Assembly (NCBI RefSeq): GCF_013426205.1
Contig: NC_089422.1
Coordinates: 1,674,001-1,738,000 of the forward strand
DNA from: Metarhizium brunneum
Taxonomy: Eukaryota > Ascomycota > Sordariomycetes > Hypocreales > Clavicipitaceae
DNA: 64,000 nucleotides
Reading direction: 5' to 3'
Within the stretch, counting starts at the first letter, position 1, and each line of letters starts with the position of its first letter. The notes under the pieces are model-generated. The model saw only the letters and a program-made list of their open reading frames with translations. It had not been told where the DNA came from and did no database searches. The position numbers and the translations under genes are program-made. Positions 1-10,819 of this stretch are shown here, one piece after another.

Positions 1-536
1 CTGCCAAGTCTTGTCAATCAACGGCTTTGTTCCAACAGCTGTACCCGCAGTTTCTGCTACTCCGGCCACCAATCTGCAACCCCGCCTGCGTCAAGTCCCT
101 CGGTCAGGTCTCTTTGATCTAGATCCAGATTGACTGCCTCCAATCCGCTTGTTCGCTCCATGTCCTGACCAAGGGAACGGAAAAGCAACCGAACACAGCC
201 AGGATTCGATGCATCTGGCGCTGTGAAACATATCTCGCGGCCACCCCGACAAATTTTCAAGGCTTTCAGCGAGCTCTTTGTGGAGTCTTCGTGCACGCTT
301 TTCGATCTCCATCCTCCTGCTCCAGCCAGCAATTCAACTTCTCTTCGCACACCTTTGCGCCTGTCAACGTCGCGCAGCTCTTTTCCATATGCACCGGTAA
401 TAAATAGCTACCCGCCACCTGGGGCTGAACCGCCGTTCAAGTCTCCTCCTCGATTCAACAGTCCTCTCGCGGCTGTCCCTTGCCCTTGACCACATTAGAA
501 GCGCGACGTCCCCTGGGCGCCGGACCTTATCCAACC
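1..536. other. 5' flank of the trehalose-subunit gene
   Basis: No gene is supported here. The stretch is C/T-rich near the start codon of the next gene, as expected for a fungal promoter and leader. The short open frames have no coding character. Confidence 0.6.
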
Positions 537-3329
537 ATGACCGTCTTCGTCTGTTCGCTGTTCCTCCCAAAAACGATCCAATTCAACCTGCCTGGCACGC
601 CTCCTCGAAGAAACACCCTGCAGCGCCGGTCGAAGACGACAATCCCGCCGCCGCCACTGCCCACGGCGCCCGTCATTGAGACACAGCCAAGTCTCTTTAG
701 TCCGCGACCAGTCATCACCCCCCCCCGCACTCCTACTGGTGAGACAGAGTCGCCGGACCCTTTCGCGAACGAAGATGGCCTACGTATCCAGTTTCCACAC
801 GAGCTTGGGTCTCCTACAGATGAAGTGGCATCGCGCTGGGGAACCCGCGCGAACCAGCCCTTGTCTCGAGCCAACTCGCCCCCTCCAGCCGAAATCTTTG
901 AGCGAGACCGGACCCTGGAGAAGGCTCGTGAGCTTGGTCGTCGAGGCTTGCTACAACCCAAGACACATATGCGCAGTGACAGCCACGACCGTGTATTTTC
1001 CTCGGCCCCGTGGAGGGTCGTGGATGCCGATCAGGGCAATGGCGGACTGCGCAATGCTGCAGAAGCCGCAGCTCGGGATGGAAAACTCGGTGATTACACT
1101 TGGGTAGGAACATTGGGGATGCCTACCGATGCCCTTGAGGGCACGCAGCAAAAGTTGGATATCGAGGATACTCTGACCAACGAATACGATATGATGACTG
1201 TATTCTGCTCTGACAAAGACTTTGACGGGCATTACAGCCACTTTTGCAAGCAAATATTGTGGCCAGTCTTCCACTACCAGATCCCGGACAACCCCAAGAG
1301 CAAGGCTTACGAGGACCATTCTTGGAAGTACTATGTCAACGTGAATCAAGCCTTCGCGGATAAGATTGTGCAAAACTGGAAGCGAGGCGACGTTATTTGG
1401 GTACACGACTACCATTTGCTACTGGTCCCCGGCATGGTACGAAAGAAACTTCCCGATGCCAAGATTGGCTTTTTTCTGCATGTTGCCTTTCCATCCTCCG
1501 AAGTGTTCCGCTGTCTCGCCGTTCGCAAGGAGCTTCTAGAGGGCATGCTCGGAGCCAATCTCGTTGGATTCCAGATCCAGGAATACACCCGACACTTTCT
1601 GCAGACTTGCAGCAGAATACTTAGTGTTGAAGCTACCCCTGAAGGTATCGAAATGGAAGACCGGTTTGTCGATGTTGTCAACACTGCGATAGGAATTGAC
1701 CCAATAAGTCTGGATAAGAATCGTGGCGAGCGAGACGTGTTACGATGGCTGAATATTCTACAAGAGAGATACAAAGGCAAGAAGCTCATTGTAGCTCGCG
1801 ACAAGCTGGACCATGTGCGTGGTGTACGCCAGAAGCTCCTGGCTTACGAATTGTTCTTGAATAAGAACCCACAGTGGCGAGAGCATACTGTTCTAATCCA
1901 AGTCGCCCTGTCTTCCAGTCAAAATAGCGACTTGGACGCCACAGTTTCGGACATTGTCACTCGCGTCAATTCTTCGTGGGCCAACCTGGCTTACCAGCCT
2001 GTGGTGTATCTCAAGCAGGATATCGACTACGCCCAGTACCTTGCGCTTCTTACCATTGCCGACGCGCTCATGATCACAAGTCAACGCGAAGGTATGAATT
2101 TGACGTCTCATGAGTACATCTTTTGCCAAGACGGCAAGATCTACCCAAACCGCAAACACGGGTCTCTGATTCTCTCCGAATTTACGGGTACTTCATCTCT
2201 GTTTAGCAAAAGCGAGCTGTCCGTCAACCCCTGGGACTACCGCCAGTGCGCTGACGCCATCAAGCAAGCGCTTGAGATGGATGATGACGAGAAGACACGC
2301 CGGTGGGAGAATCTGCACCAGTCGGTTGCTCAACATACTGGCTCTCACTGGTTTGCGGAACTTCTTTCTCACCTCGATCGGGCCTACGAGGAACAGCATA
2401 AACGCGCTCAGACATCTGTGCCACGGCTTTCCATTCAGGACGTCTGCAAGAGGTACGAGGCGTCGAACCGTCGCCTTTTTATGCTTGACTACGAGGGGAC
2501 GCTCGTCAGCTGGGGTCCCGTCAACCAGATCATCCCCGTCAGCCCACAGCGGACCCTTGATGTGCTGAATGACCTGCTTTTGGACGAGCGGAACATTGTC
2601 TACGTAATGTCTGGCCGCCGGCCGGAAGAAGTTGACCGTGTGTTCCGACGGGTTCCTGGCCTTGGCCTCATTGCTGAGAATGGTTGCTTCATCAAGGATT
2701 GCGGCTCTGAGAAGTGGGTTGAGATGTCTGACAGCGCGCATATCGACAACTGGAAGGCATCAGTCAAGGATATTCTGCGATACTACCTGGAGCGAACCCC
2801 AGGCGCAGAAGTCGAGGAACGCCACTGCAGCGTGCTCTTTCACTATGACGGCGCCGAAGACCAGGAGGCTGCAGCCCGTCTCGCTGCTGACTGCGCTAGC
2901 CATGTCAACGATGCTTGCGAGTCGCAGCGGGTGCACGCCATCGTGCTGGATGGAACGATTGCTGTCGAACCGTTGGACTGGACTAAGAGCACCGCTGCCC
3001 ACATGGTATTTGAGAAGCTGCTTACCACCCAAGCTTGCTCGGAAGGCAAAGGCGAGGGTAAGAAGCCAATCGACTTTCTCATGGTTGTCGGCGACGGCAG
3101 GGAGGATGAAAAGGTGTTCAAGTGGGCCAACAAACTCGGCAAACGACGCACAATCGACAATGTCGTCACAGTCAGCCTTGGTAATAGAAGCACGGAGGCG
3201 GCGGCTACATTATCACAAGGTGTGAGCGGTAAGTTGACAAGGGGTTTTGCAAGCCGTGGTTTGCAGCTGCTAACTGTGTTCCTTGCTCCAGGTGTCCTAA
3301 GTTGTCTACAACGACTTGCCTCACTCTAA
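537..3329 (+). CDS. Trehalose synthase complex regulatory subunit (Tsl1/Tps3-like)
   Basis: Predicted 909 aa, two exons (537-3228, 3292-3329). The start is the ATG giving MTVFVCSLFLP, which resembles the Tsl1/Tps3 N terminus; the frame is open further upstream but without an ATG. After a Pro/Ser-rich region of about 180 residues comes a GT20 trehalose-6-phosphate synthase-like domain (about 200-620, with WVHDYHLLLVPGM and SQREGMNLTSHEY). A trehalose-phosphatase-like HAD domain follows (about 645-900). Its first motif reads LDYEGTLV, so the second catalytic Asp of DxDGT is Glu, and a non-catalytic scaffold role in the Tps1/Tps2 complex is the likely function. The intron (GTAAGT, branch GCTAAC at 3269, CAG) is 63 bases and restores the ending GVSG-VLSCLQRLASL. 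A divergent active phosphatase is the alternative. Confidence 0.88.
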   Translation: MTVFVCSLFLPKTIQFNLPGTPPRRNTLQRRSKTTIPPPPLPTAPVIETQPSLFSPRPVITPPRTPTGETESPDPFANEDGLRIQFPHELGSPTDEVASRWGTRANQPLSRANSPPPAEIFERDRTLEKARELGRRGLLQPKTHMRSDSHDRVFSSAPWRVVDADQGNGGLRNAAEAAARDGKLGDYTWVGTLGMPTDALEGTQQKLDIEDTLTNEYDMMTVFCSDKDFDGHYSHFCKQILWPVFHYQIPDNPKSKAYEDHSWKYYVNVNQAFADKIVQNWKRGDVIWVHDYHLLLVPGMVRKKLPDAKIGFFLHVAFPSSEVFRCLAVRKELLEGMLGANLVGFQIQEYTRHFLQTCSRILSVEATPEGIEMEDRFVDVVNTAIGIDPISLDKNRGERDVLRWLNILQERYKGKKLIVARDKLDHVRGVRQKLLAYELFLNKNPQWREHTVLIQVALSSSQNSDLDATVSDIVTRVNSSWANLAYQPVVYLKQDIDYAQYLALLTIADALMITSQREGMNLTSHEYIFCQDGKIYPNRKHGSLILSEFTGTSSLFSKSELSVNPWDYRQCADAIKQALEMDDDEKTRRWENLHQSVAQHTGSHWFAELLSHLDRAYEEQHKRAQTSVPRLSIQDVCKRYEASNRRLFMLDYEGTLVSWGPVNQIIPVSPQRTLDVLNDLLLDERNIVYVMSGRRPEEVDRVFRRVPGLGLIAENGCFIKDCGSEKWVEMSDSAHIDNWKASVKDILRYYLERTPGAEVEERHCSVLFHYDGAEDQEAAARLAADCASHVNDACESQRVHAIVLDGTIAVEPLDWTKSTAAHMVFEKLLTTQACSEGKGEGKKPIDFLMVVGDGREDEKVFKWANKLGKRRTIDNVVTVSLGNRSTEAAATLSQGVSGKLTRGFASRGLQLLTVFLAPGVLSCLQRLASL

Positions 3330-4219
3330 TGACGACAAGACGCGTAACTCTACCCAACATTGTTTTACTTTATAGATATGCGAGGCGTTTTGGATGAAGG
3401 AGAATCAAAGAAAGAAATGGCGCATATCAGGTTGCTTACTTGACGCAAATGACGGTGTGGGAAAAGAGAGCTCCGGATGCAACATCTTTTCTAAAAGACG
3501 CACGTGATGTGACAAAAACGGATAAAGCCGGAAGAGGACAGGGAAAAGCAACGAAAAGGTGTCCGGGACGAGAATCAAACCCCAGGGTTGAGATGCCACT
3601 CTCAGGACAGGGCAGTAGAAGCATGCAGAAAGCATTTGGACGGCTGTAGCGGCTCTCTTACACATGAATTGACCGTGACTTGGACGGTTTGCTGAGCCAT
3701 GGTCTAGCTTCCAGGCATTGATTGAATGGGGGAGAGGGCAAAATGTCTGGCGATTTCTCTTGTACATACATTGACTACAGCAACTTGTCTTTGATGGGTA
3801 TGGGTCCGTGTGAGAACAAGTGATGCGCAAAAATACACAAGACGTGAGACGTCAGCGAGTTGGTGCTGCAGTGTTTCAACATGGAGTTGTACAATGTAAG
3901 CTTCGCGATGACGAGCTTGGTGGTTGCCACAAAAATCAAAAGGCATAATCCAATGGGGCCCTGCTGACTGACCCCCGCAGTCCGACATCGGGCAACACGA
4001 CGGAAGCGTCGACGGTCCAGTTTCGACGAGTCAGACCATGATTTCTCCGCAGCCTCCAAGCTGACGAGATCCTCGCCTTGACGTTCCTGGTTGCTCATTT
4101 CTAGCCTCTACTTTGCGGTTTGTGTCGCCGTGGTTTTTTTTCTTGGCGCACGAGCCCAACATAAAGTCGTTCTTGGACCCTGCATAGTTACCGTCGCACC
4201 GCAGGACTATCGAGTCACG
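3330..4219. other. Intergenic, no gene seen
   Basis: 3' flank of the trehalose gene and promoter of the aminotransferase. A stretch near 3560-3620 resembles a tRNA B-box region on the minus strand but does not fold into a tRNA. Nothing else is supported. Confidence 0.6.
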
Positions 4220-5552
4220 ATGCCTGGTGCTTTCCCTCCCCCGCCCGTGAACACCATTGACTGGAGCAATGTAGGCTTCAAGATCCGCGAGGGTGAGTTG
4301 AAAGTCCTGTGGCGATCCAAAGCACCATCCCAGGGGCGCTGTCTGTTTCTCCCCGGTTCCCAATGCTTCCCTCGACCCCCCATTGCCAGGGCTACATGTT
4401 TTCGTAGATACTGACCTCGTCGCAGTCAATGGCCACATCGAAGCCACGTACTCCAAAACGACGGGCAAATGGTCGCCTCTCCGCTTCGTGACCGACCCCT
4501 TCATGCGCATCCACGGCATGGCGCCGGCCCTCAACTACGGCCAGCAAGCCTACGAGGGCCTCAAGGCCTTCCGCACACCCGGCGACGAGACCATCACCGT
4601 CTTCCGCCCGGACCGAAACGCCGCGCGCCTCCAGCACTCGGCTGACGTAGCGTCTATGCCCGAGGTCCCCATCGACGTCTTCCTGCAGGCGGTTCGCTCC
4701 GCCGTCGCCCTCAACGCCGGCTTCGTGCCTCCCCACGAGACGGGGGCCGCGCTGTACATCCGCCCCCAGCTGTACGGGTCAAGCGCGCAGCTGGGGCTGG
4801 ACCCCCCCGAGGAATACACCTTTTGCGTCTTCGTCATCCCCACGGGCGTGTACCACGGCACGCACCCAGTCAAGGCCCTCATCCTAGACGAGTTTGACCG
4901 CACGGCGCCCAACGGCACCGGCCACGCCAAGGTCGGCGGCAACTACGCGCCCGTCCTGAAGTGGAGCGGCAAGGCGAAGCGGGAGGGCTTCGGTATCACG
5001 CTGCACCTCGACAGCGCCAGGCACGAGGAGATTGACGAGTTTAGCACCTCGGGCTTCATCGGCGTCGTGGCCGCCTCGGACGACGACGTGACCCTCGTGG
5101 TGCCCGACTCCAAGTGCGTCATTGACAGCGTCACCAGCGACAGCGTCCAGCATATTGCCCGGAGCTGGGGGTGGAAGGTGGAAAGGCGGTCCGTCCAGTA
5201 CGCCGAGCTCCCGCGCTTCAGCGAGGTCTTTGCCGCCGGGACGGCCGCGGCGCTGGTGCCCATCCGGAGCATCACGCGCCGCAAGGGCCCCGTCGGCGGC
5301 TCCCTGCCCGCCGGGCCGCGGGTCAGCTCGACGGCGGACGCGGACGTGGTGACGTATATCCCCGAGGGGCAGGCCGACGCAGGTCCCATCTGCCTGAAGC
5401 TCCTGACGCACCTGCAGGCGATTCAGCTGGGCAAGGCCGCGGACGAGTTTGGCTGGCGGTGCATCGTCAGCGACAAGGACCTGGACGTGCAGGGCGCCGC
5501 GAAGGAGGCCAACGGGACAGCGACGCCGCAGACGGTTGATCAGATGGACTAG
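4220..5552 (+). CDS. Branched-chain amino acid aminotransferase
   Basis: Predicted 399 aa from two exons (4220-4292, 4426-5552). The 133-base intron begins GTGAGT and ends CGCAG. Without this splice the conserved N-terminal part (MPGAFPPPPVNTIDWSNVGF) would be lost. It is a class IV PLP transaminase that interconverts Leu/Ile/Val and their keto acids. Visible signatures are ALNYGQQAYEGLKAFR near the N terminus, YIRPQLYGS, and AKVGGNYAP, whose lysine carries PLP. EEIDEFSTSGFIGV takes the place of the usual E-x-G-T/S-x-N stretch, as in a fungal BCAT subgroup. No clear mitochondrial presequence is seen, so a cytosolic enzyme is inferred. The gene is markedly GC-rich at third positions compared with its flanks. 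A secondary-metabolism role is possible but nothing nearby supports it. Confidence 0.9.
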
Positions 5553-6074
5553 GCCGGCACGAGGTGGGATTGTCAGGTAAAAGTGGGCAGATTTATTTGT
5601 GAATATGAACCACGGATGCTGCTGCAACGGAGTGAATTGGTGATGGCACCCGCGGGACGGGGGGCCCATTCGCATGCGTCTTTGATATGGTGACTTGTCA
5701 TTATATGCAATGCAGGAGATGTGGATAGTGTCAGGGCTGGCTTCATGTCCATCCATGTAACGCGGTGCGTGCTGAAGAGCTGTTGGAAATCAGATCCGGC
5801 AAGCACAATTGTCCATGTTGATCCAGGTCACAGTCGCCCCCCCTCACCACCGAGGAGACCAAAAGATGTAATAGGTACGGTGGTAAGCCACGCTGAGCAT
5901 GAACAAGGTCTTTTAAGTGCAAGACTCTGAAAAATATGTACACGAAAACGGCGCTTTGCAAAAACGTAGATGCCCATTTCACGCTCTCCCCATCCCATCG
6001 TGGTCCTCCCCAGGACTCTGTATCCATGACACAAGACTTGTTCCCCAGCCAGTAAAAAGACAAAAAAATGCCTT
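5553..6074. other. Convergent intergenic region, no gene seen
   Basis: 3' ends of the aminotransferase (plus) and the HsbA-like gene (minus) face each other here. No coding or RNA feature is recognised. Confidence 0.6.
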
Positions 6075-6593
6075 TTAGAAAAGCTGATACTTTTTAATGG
6101 CAGCGGCAAAGGCATCTTCAATGGGCTTAATCAAGCTTTGGGCGATGCCCTGCAAGGCCTCGGGCACCTTGGAGACGACCTCGCTGCTAAAGTCATCGGT
6201 GGCATCCTTCAGCATCTCGAGGTTCAGCAGCACGACGGGGCTCAGGATGATGAGCCTGTCGAACTTGGGCTTGGTGTCGACAATGATCTGCAGCGAGGCC
6301 GTGACCGCCTTGCTCAGGTCGGTGGTGGCGCCGGCGACGGCGAGGGCCTCCTCGGTGGTCAGGACGGCCGACTTCGAGGCCGTCTTGGTGGCCGTCTTGA
6401 TCTCCTTCAGCAGCTGCGTCGACTTGACGGTGATGGGGAGCGCGCCGAGCAGGTCGCCCTTCCAGTTGCTCACGGTGGCGCCCAGGTCCGTGGTCTTGGT
6501 CTTGATGCTGGCCATGGCGTCGGTGATGGCCTTGCCGTCGGCGATGGCGGTGGCCGCGAGGGCCATGATGCTGAGGATGGGGGTGAGACGCAT
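6075..6593 (-). CDS. Secreted HsbA-like / galactomannoprotein-type wall protein
   Basis: Single exon, 172 aa. The first 18 residues (MRLTPILSIMALAATAIA) form a signal peptide. The rest is an Ala/Lys/Thr-rich, almost cysteine-free helical protein matching the HsbA (hydrophobic surface binding protein A)/Mp1-type family. That family includes secreted proteins that bind hydrophobic surfaces or lipids in a helical bundle. A surface or wall location is inferred. The family is often expanded in insect- and plant-associated fungi. Its TATA-like element lies about 200 bases upstream. Family assignment is from overall pattern (domain about 22-150), not from a catalytic motif. Confidence 0.8.
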   Translation of the reverse strand: MRLTPILSIMALAATAIADGKAITDAMASIKTKTTDLGATVSNWKGDLLGALPITVKSTQLLKEIKTATKTASKSAVLTTEEALAVAGATTDLSKAVTASLQIIVDTKPKFDRLIILSPVVLLNLEMLKDATDDFSSEVVSKVPEALQGIAQSLIKPIEDAFAAAIKKYQLF

Positions 6594-6791
6594 GGTGGGA
6601 GGAGGGAGGACAAGCCAGAGCCCGGGGCAAAGGGGTCAGTCGGTCAAGTGGGTACAGCTGGCGATGGAGTTGGAGGAGGTCTTCAATGTTGGGACTCTTC
6701 TCTTGGGGGGAGGAATCGGAGGATGAGGTTTTGCAACTTGACGGGAGTCGATGGGCGCAAACCATCACGGCTCGACCGGCTGGTCACAGTC

Positions 6792-6799
6792 TTTTTATA
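6792..6799 (-). promoter_or_regulatory. TATA-like box upstream of the HsbA-like gene
   Basis: On the minus strand this reads TATAAAAA, about 200 bases before the ATG at 6593. It is the only such element in the promoter. Position suggests a long leader or an unspliced 5' UTR. Confidence 0.4.
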
Positions 6800-8415
6800 C
6801 ATTTTGCCTGCCGCCGCTTGATGCTGCTCTGCCCATCTTCATCACGTCTACTCCGTAACCGTCCCCAAGCAGCAACCCCATGCACCTTCATCGAAAGTTC
6901 AATTTGCTCCACATGTCCGGTCGGTTCTCCCCCGGATCATGGTCTGAAATGGGAAAGGGCCCGTCCCCGCATCAAGATGGCGTCGAGTTGGAGCGCTCGA
7001 ATGTTCTGGTGTGCGGCGCTACTACCGGCTTTGACTCCCCAGCCCAAAGGCCTCCATGTCGTGATCGTGGCAGGTTTGGCCTCGTCGCTCTGTCGACTGA
7101 GAGCACGGCCTCTCGAATACATCGAATGCGCTTCCTCCGAGACTCTTCTCACCAGCACCCCGTCTCGACCGACACATGGAGCAACACCTCTCGGCTAGCG
7201 AAGCGCCCAGGCACACAAACAGACCCAGTTGCAGATCTTGCCCGGAACGTGGATAGACGCTTCCCAGGGCGGCGCTCCATTCGTCCTGGACAGCCGGGGG
7301 GCGTCCCATCCCACTCCAGGATTACAATCGAGAATCTGGGGTAAGACTGTCAGCTGCAGCCTTTCATGTCCAAGCCGAGGAGTCTGAGCGACGATGTTGT
7401 ACAACTCGCCTTGTTGACACATGTGCTTGTGGAGGAAGGGCCGTCAAGAGCCATGGGACCCCGTGGCTGAGGCACGCCTCCATGTCGGTGTGAGTCGAGG
7501 GCCACATGCATGCATGTGTCGGGTTTAAGCTGCTGTGGGCGAAATTCACCCGATCCACTGCTGAGAGCCTCTTGCTGCATCGGGATGGTGCTTAGGAGTG
7601 GAATGGACACGATGGGCTGACCATGACAAGCCGGCCTTTTGCCTTTCGATCTTCTTTTCTTGGTGTTTTTCGCGGCTTTGCAGACTGACCAATGACCATA
7701 TTGCAACCCATGGACAAGAGGACTCGTGAGAGATTGGCAGCGTAGATCAAATCTGGCAGTTGACCCTATTTCCCTTGGCCAATTACCAAGAGCAACTCAT
7801 CTCAACGGTGCTGGTGAATACATTGTAGGTTTGCGTGAGACACGGTCGAGTCGTGCGGTTTGTCATGAGGGTTGCCACGACCGCAAACCACAACCCGCCG
7901 GCGGAAAACACCGTTGCAGCAAATGGTCACAATACTACGCTTCTTAATTAAATCACACATCGCGGCCCGCCTTCCCCAGCCTGTGCAGAGAAGCCGTGCT
8001 ACCACTATTGAACATGTTATGTTTACGCCAAGGGTGCTTTGAGCGTTCTGGGTAAAACATGCGAATCATCCTGGCAGTCAGTTCATGATTGAGACCCCTG
8101 GAGATACGGAAGTAACATTGCCACCTACGGCACGACAGGGGTATTGTGTGTCCTAGCAGCTGTGCTTGCCAGTCACCCTTGGCTCCTTACGGAATAAGTG
8201 TCATGGCTATTGTTATTGTCTGCTCGTGTATAGGTCCAGCTGTTGGCAAGAAGCACTACCTGGCGACCCAGTGCAGCGTGTGCGGTAGTCTATACTATGC
8301 GCGAGAAATCTACCATCAACTCCTTGTAAAGATGATAATCAGGTGCTGAAGAGGCCTTGCAAAAAAAAAAAAAATCAACTCCCGTGTGCTGTCCACAAGT
8401 ACACAGCAAGCCGTC
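6800..8415. other. Long intergenic region, no gene seen
   Basis: Promoter of the HsbA-like gene on the left and 3' flank of the Ser/Thr-rich gene on the right. Includes a 14-base poly-A run near 8360. Open frames are short and without recognisable domains. Confidence 0.55.
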
Positions 8416-10227
8416 TTAACAAGGTGGCAGGCAGAGAAGCCCCAAGTCCTCCGGATAGTAAACGCAATGCGTTGCCGGGGGACACACGCCGGCAAACTAC
8501 ATAGGAAAATCGTCAGCATAGACTCTAGGAAGAATGGTATAGTGGCAAATACTCACGATCCACTTGCCCTGGGTGTCGCATGCCTCCCACCCCGAAGGCG
8601 TACTGATACATCGAAATGTTCCTGGGCTGCACTTGGCTCTCCCAAACACCTCGACAGGACCCCGACGGACTGGACCTCCAGGCGTAGAGGTTGGCGCCAA
8701 TTTGGCGGAATCCTCGACGGCAAAGGCAGCCGTAGGCACACAAGATGTATACTTTGTAGACTCTGAGCTGGAAGATGTTTTGCTGGGGCCCACGCTTGGC
8801 GACGTGGCGATTGTCGAGTCGGCCGAACTTGATACCAATGTCGAGGAGCCAAGTTTGCTCGACATCCTGCCACTTGACGAGGGTGAGACGGTGGAGGACT
8901 GTTGTTTACTGGAATGGAGTGACGGCTGGCCGGACGAAGAGATCACTGCTGTTGACGTGCTACCCCTGCTGTTGACCGGTGTCGTTGCCCTAACCGTGAC
9001 CATGCTCGAGCTTGATGACTTGGATGAGCTAGACTTGGAGCTTAGGGTAGAGCTAGCTGGTTGAGTCGAGCTGTAGCTTGATACCGGAGTACTTGAGCCC
9101 TCCTGGTTTGACGAGCCTGAACTTGACACAGCTTGACTTGAGACTACAGGCTGCGAAGAACGACCAGGCATTACTGAACTCGGAGCCGATGAAGTCAGTG
9201 CACTAGAATTCCCCAGTGTAGGAGAAATTAAAGTGTTTGAGCGAATTGGTTTCGAGAATGTAGGACTCGAAACTGTCGGGCTAGAGATGGCAGGCTTTAA
9301 AGTTGACCTTCCCCTTGTGAAAGAAGAGAACGAGGTCACTGGCGTGGAGAAGCTGGGAGGAGTCGAGCTTTCGATGCACGAGGAGCTTTCTGGTATTGAC
9401 GAGTTGGATGGCACTGGTTGGCGTGAGATTTCAGACCGAGGCTTCGTGCTAAAGCTGGCAGTCTGCGAAGAACCGTCACCAGAAACCGGGAGGCTAGAAG
9501 TACCGGGTTGTGGCGTATGAGCACTAGATATAGGTTGGCGAGAGCCTTTGGACTCGCCAGCCTTGCTCGACAGAATCTCACTACTCGACACAGATGGTAC
9601 CACAGAGCCCGTCTTCGACGTCGAGCCACCTGGGCTTGCTGATTTCCATGACCACGTTGCATTCCCTTGACTAGGCGCTATAGTCTGACTATATGACGGC
9701 ACTGGTACCAAAGAAGTCGTGCTCATCTCCTCACGCGTCGTTTCTTTGAAATGTAGAGACGTCGTCTCCGTATTCACCGCGCTGGATTGCCCATTCGGCA
9801 GACTTCGTGACTCGGACGATGCCGGTGACGGTATAATTCCGCTTTGACTCGCATATTGCGAAAACGAGGGGAAAGGTGCCTCGGACTGAGCCTGTGACGT
9901 TGCAAGTGTCGATTGTCCCGGCGTCAGGGGAGGTACAGATGTTGTAGGACTTAAATCGCCGTCGGTCGGTGGACAGGTAGAGCCGCCTGGATGAACCACA
10001 ACGTCAGTAGCAGTAGCTTTAAGAGACGTGACTATTGCCGATGTAGAAGATGATGCTATATCTGGAGTTGAAATCTCCAACGGACAATAGCACACATCCC
10101 CGTCCTGGTACACAATTCCTTCCCACGGAGCATACTGCGTCTGCGTGGTAGTCATGGTGACTACATCTGGCCATTCCGTGGCCGCGGCCCCTATGGTCAG
10201 CCAAAGGAATAGTGAAGAAAAGTGCAT
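8416..10227 (-). CDS. Secreted Ser/Thr-rich protein with cysteine-rich tail
   Basis: Predicted 583 aa, two exons (8557-10227, 8416-8496). Signal peptide MHFSSLFLWLTIGAAA, then a short globular N-terminal part with YQDGDVCYCPLE, then about 400 residues dominated by Ser, Thr and Pro that are probably heavily O-glycosylated. The C terminus is a compact module with seven cysteines. The 60-base intron (GTGAGT, branch TGCTGAC, TATGTAG) must be removed to complete it: GKWI joins FAGVCPPATHC and the protein ends CLPPC. Reading through the intron would stop after VSICHYTIL and lose four cysteines. The layout resembles fungal cell-wall or adhesin-like mucins. No GPI site and no enzymatic domain are visible, so function is unknown. 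Confidence 0.75.
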
Positions 10228-10819
10228 CTCTGCTCTGGAAAGACGACAAAGTTACCGCTAGCTTGACATATTCAGGCGCCCATGTCAAATAACATCCGGT
10301 TCTTATCAACTCTTCAACACTCATGCAAAATTTCTTCGTCTCCCCCCCTCCCCCCTGCAACACATTGCCAAGAGTCCCTACATAAACCGTATGAGGTAAA
10401 ATTTTCTTGAAGCTGGCCTTGTATGTTATGAAAAGGAGCGCAACAATGTTGACTTGAAATCCACATCCCGCATTTTGGTTCCAAGTCCGGCGATATCCAC
10501 ACGATATATCCACATGGCCCAGTTACAGCAAGATCTGTGTAGCCTTGGGATCTCAGAGTCCTCGCAAAGGATCGCTAGCTTCGGGTCCTTCGGAAAAAAT
10601 ATTCAGATTGGTCTACTGCTTGAATCCTGCCTGATTTCACGTCGTTGTCGCAGTATGTGTCTTGACTCTAACCTCCCGGGTTTGTAGAGAAATCACTAAA
10701 TAAAGATTAAAATAGCGGGTATATACCGGAGATATTTTTTTTATTGGTAACTGGATATCGCAAGGCTCAGTTGGGAAGCCGTTTATCTTGATCGGTGTCT
10801 CGCTGCCAAAAGAGAAAAT
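10228..10819. other. Intergenic, no gene seen
   Basis: Promoter of the Ser/Thr-rich gene and 3' flank of the WD40 gene; A/T-rich around 10690-10750. Nothing else recognised. Confidence 0.55.

Noticed and set aside
3555..3625. tRNA-like segment on the minus strand (GGTTTGATTCT resembles a B box, followed by CGTCCCGGACACC and a T run)
   Set aside because: No pairing acceptor stem at the right distance, the T-stem does not pair and the usual C56 is missing. At most a degenerate tRNA fragment.
5122..5539. Open frames overlapping the aminotransferase in other frames, up to 290 codons on the opposite strand
   Set aside because: They are by-products of the very GC-rich third positions of the true gene and lack domains.
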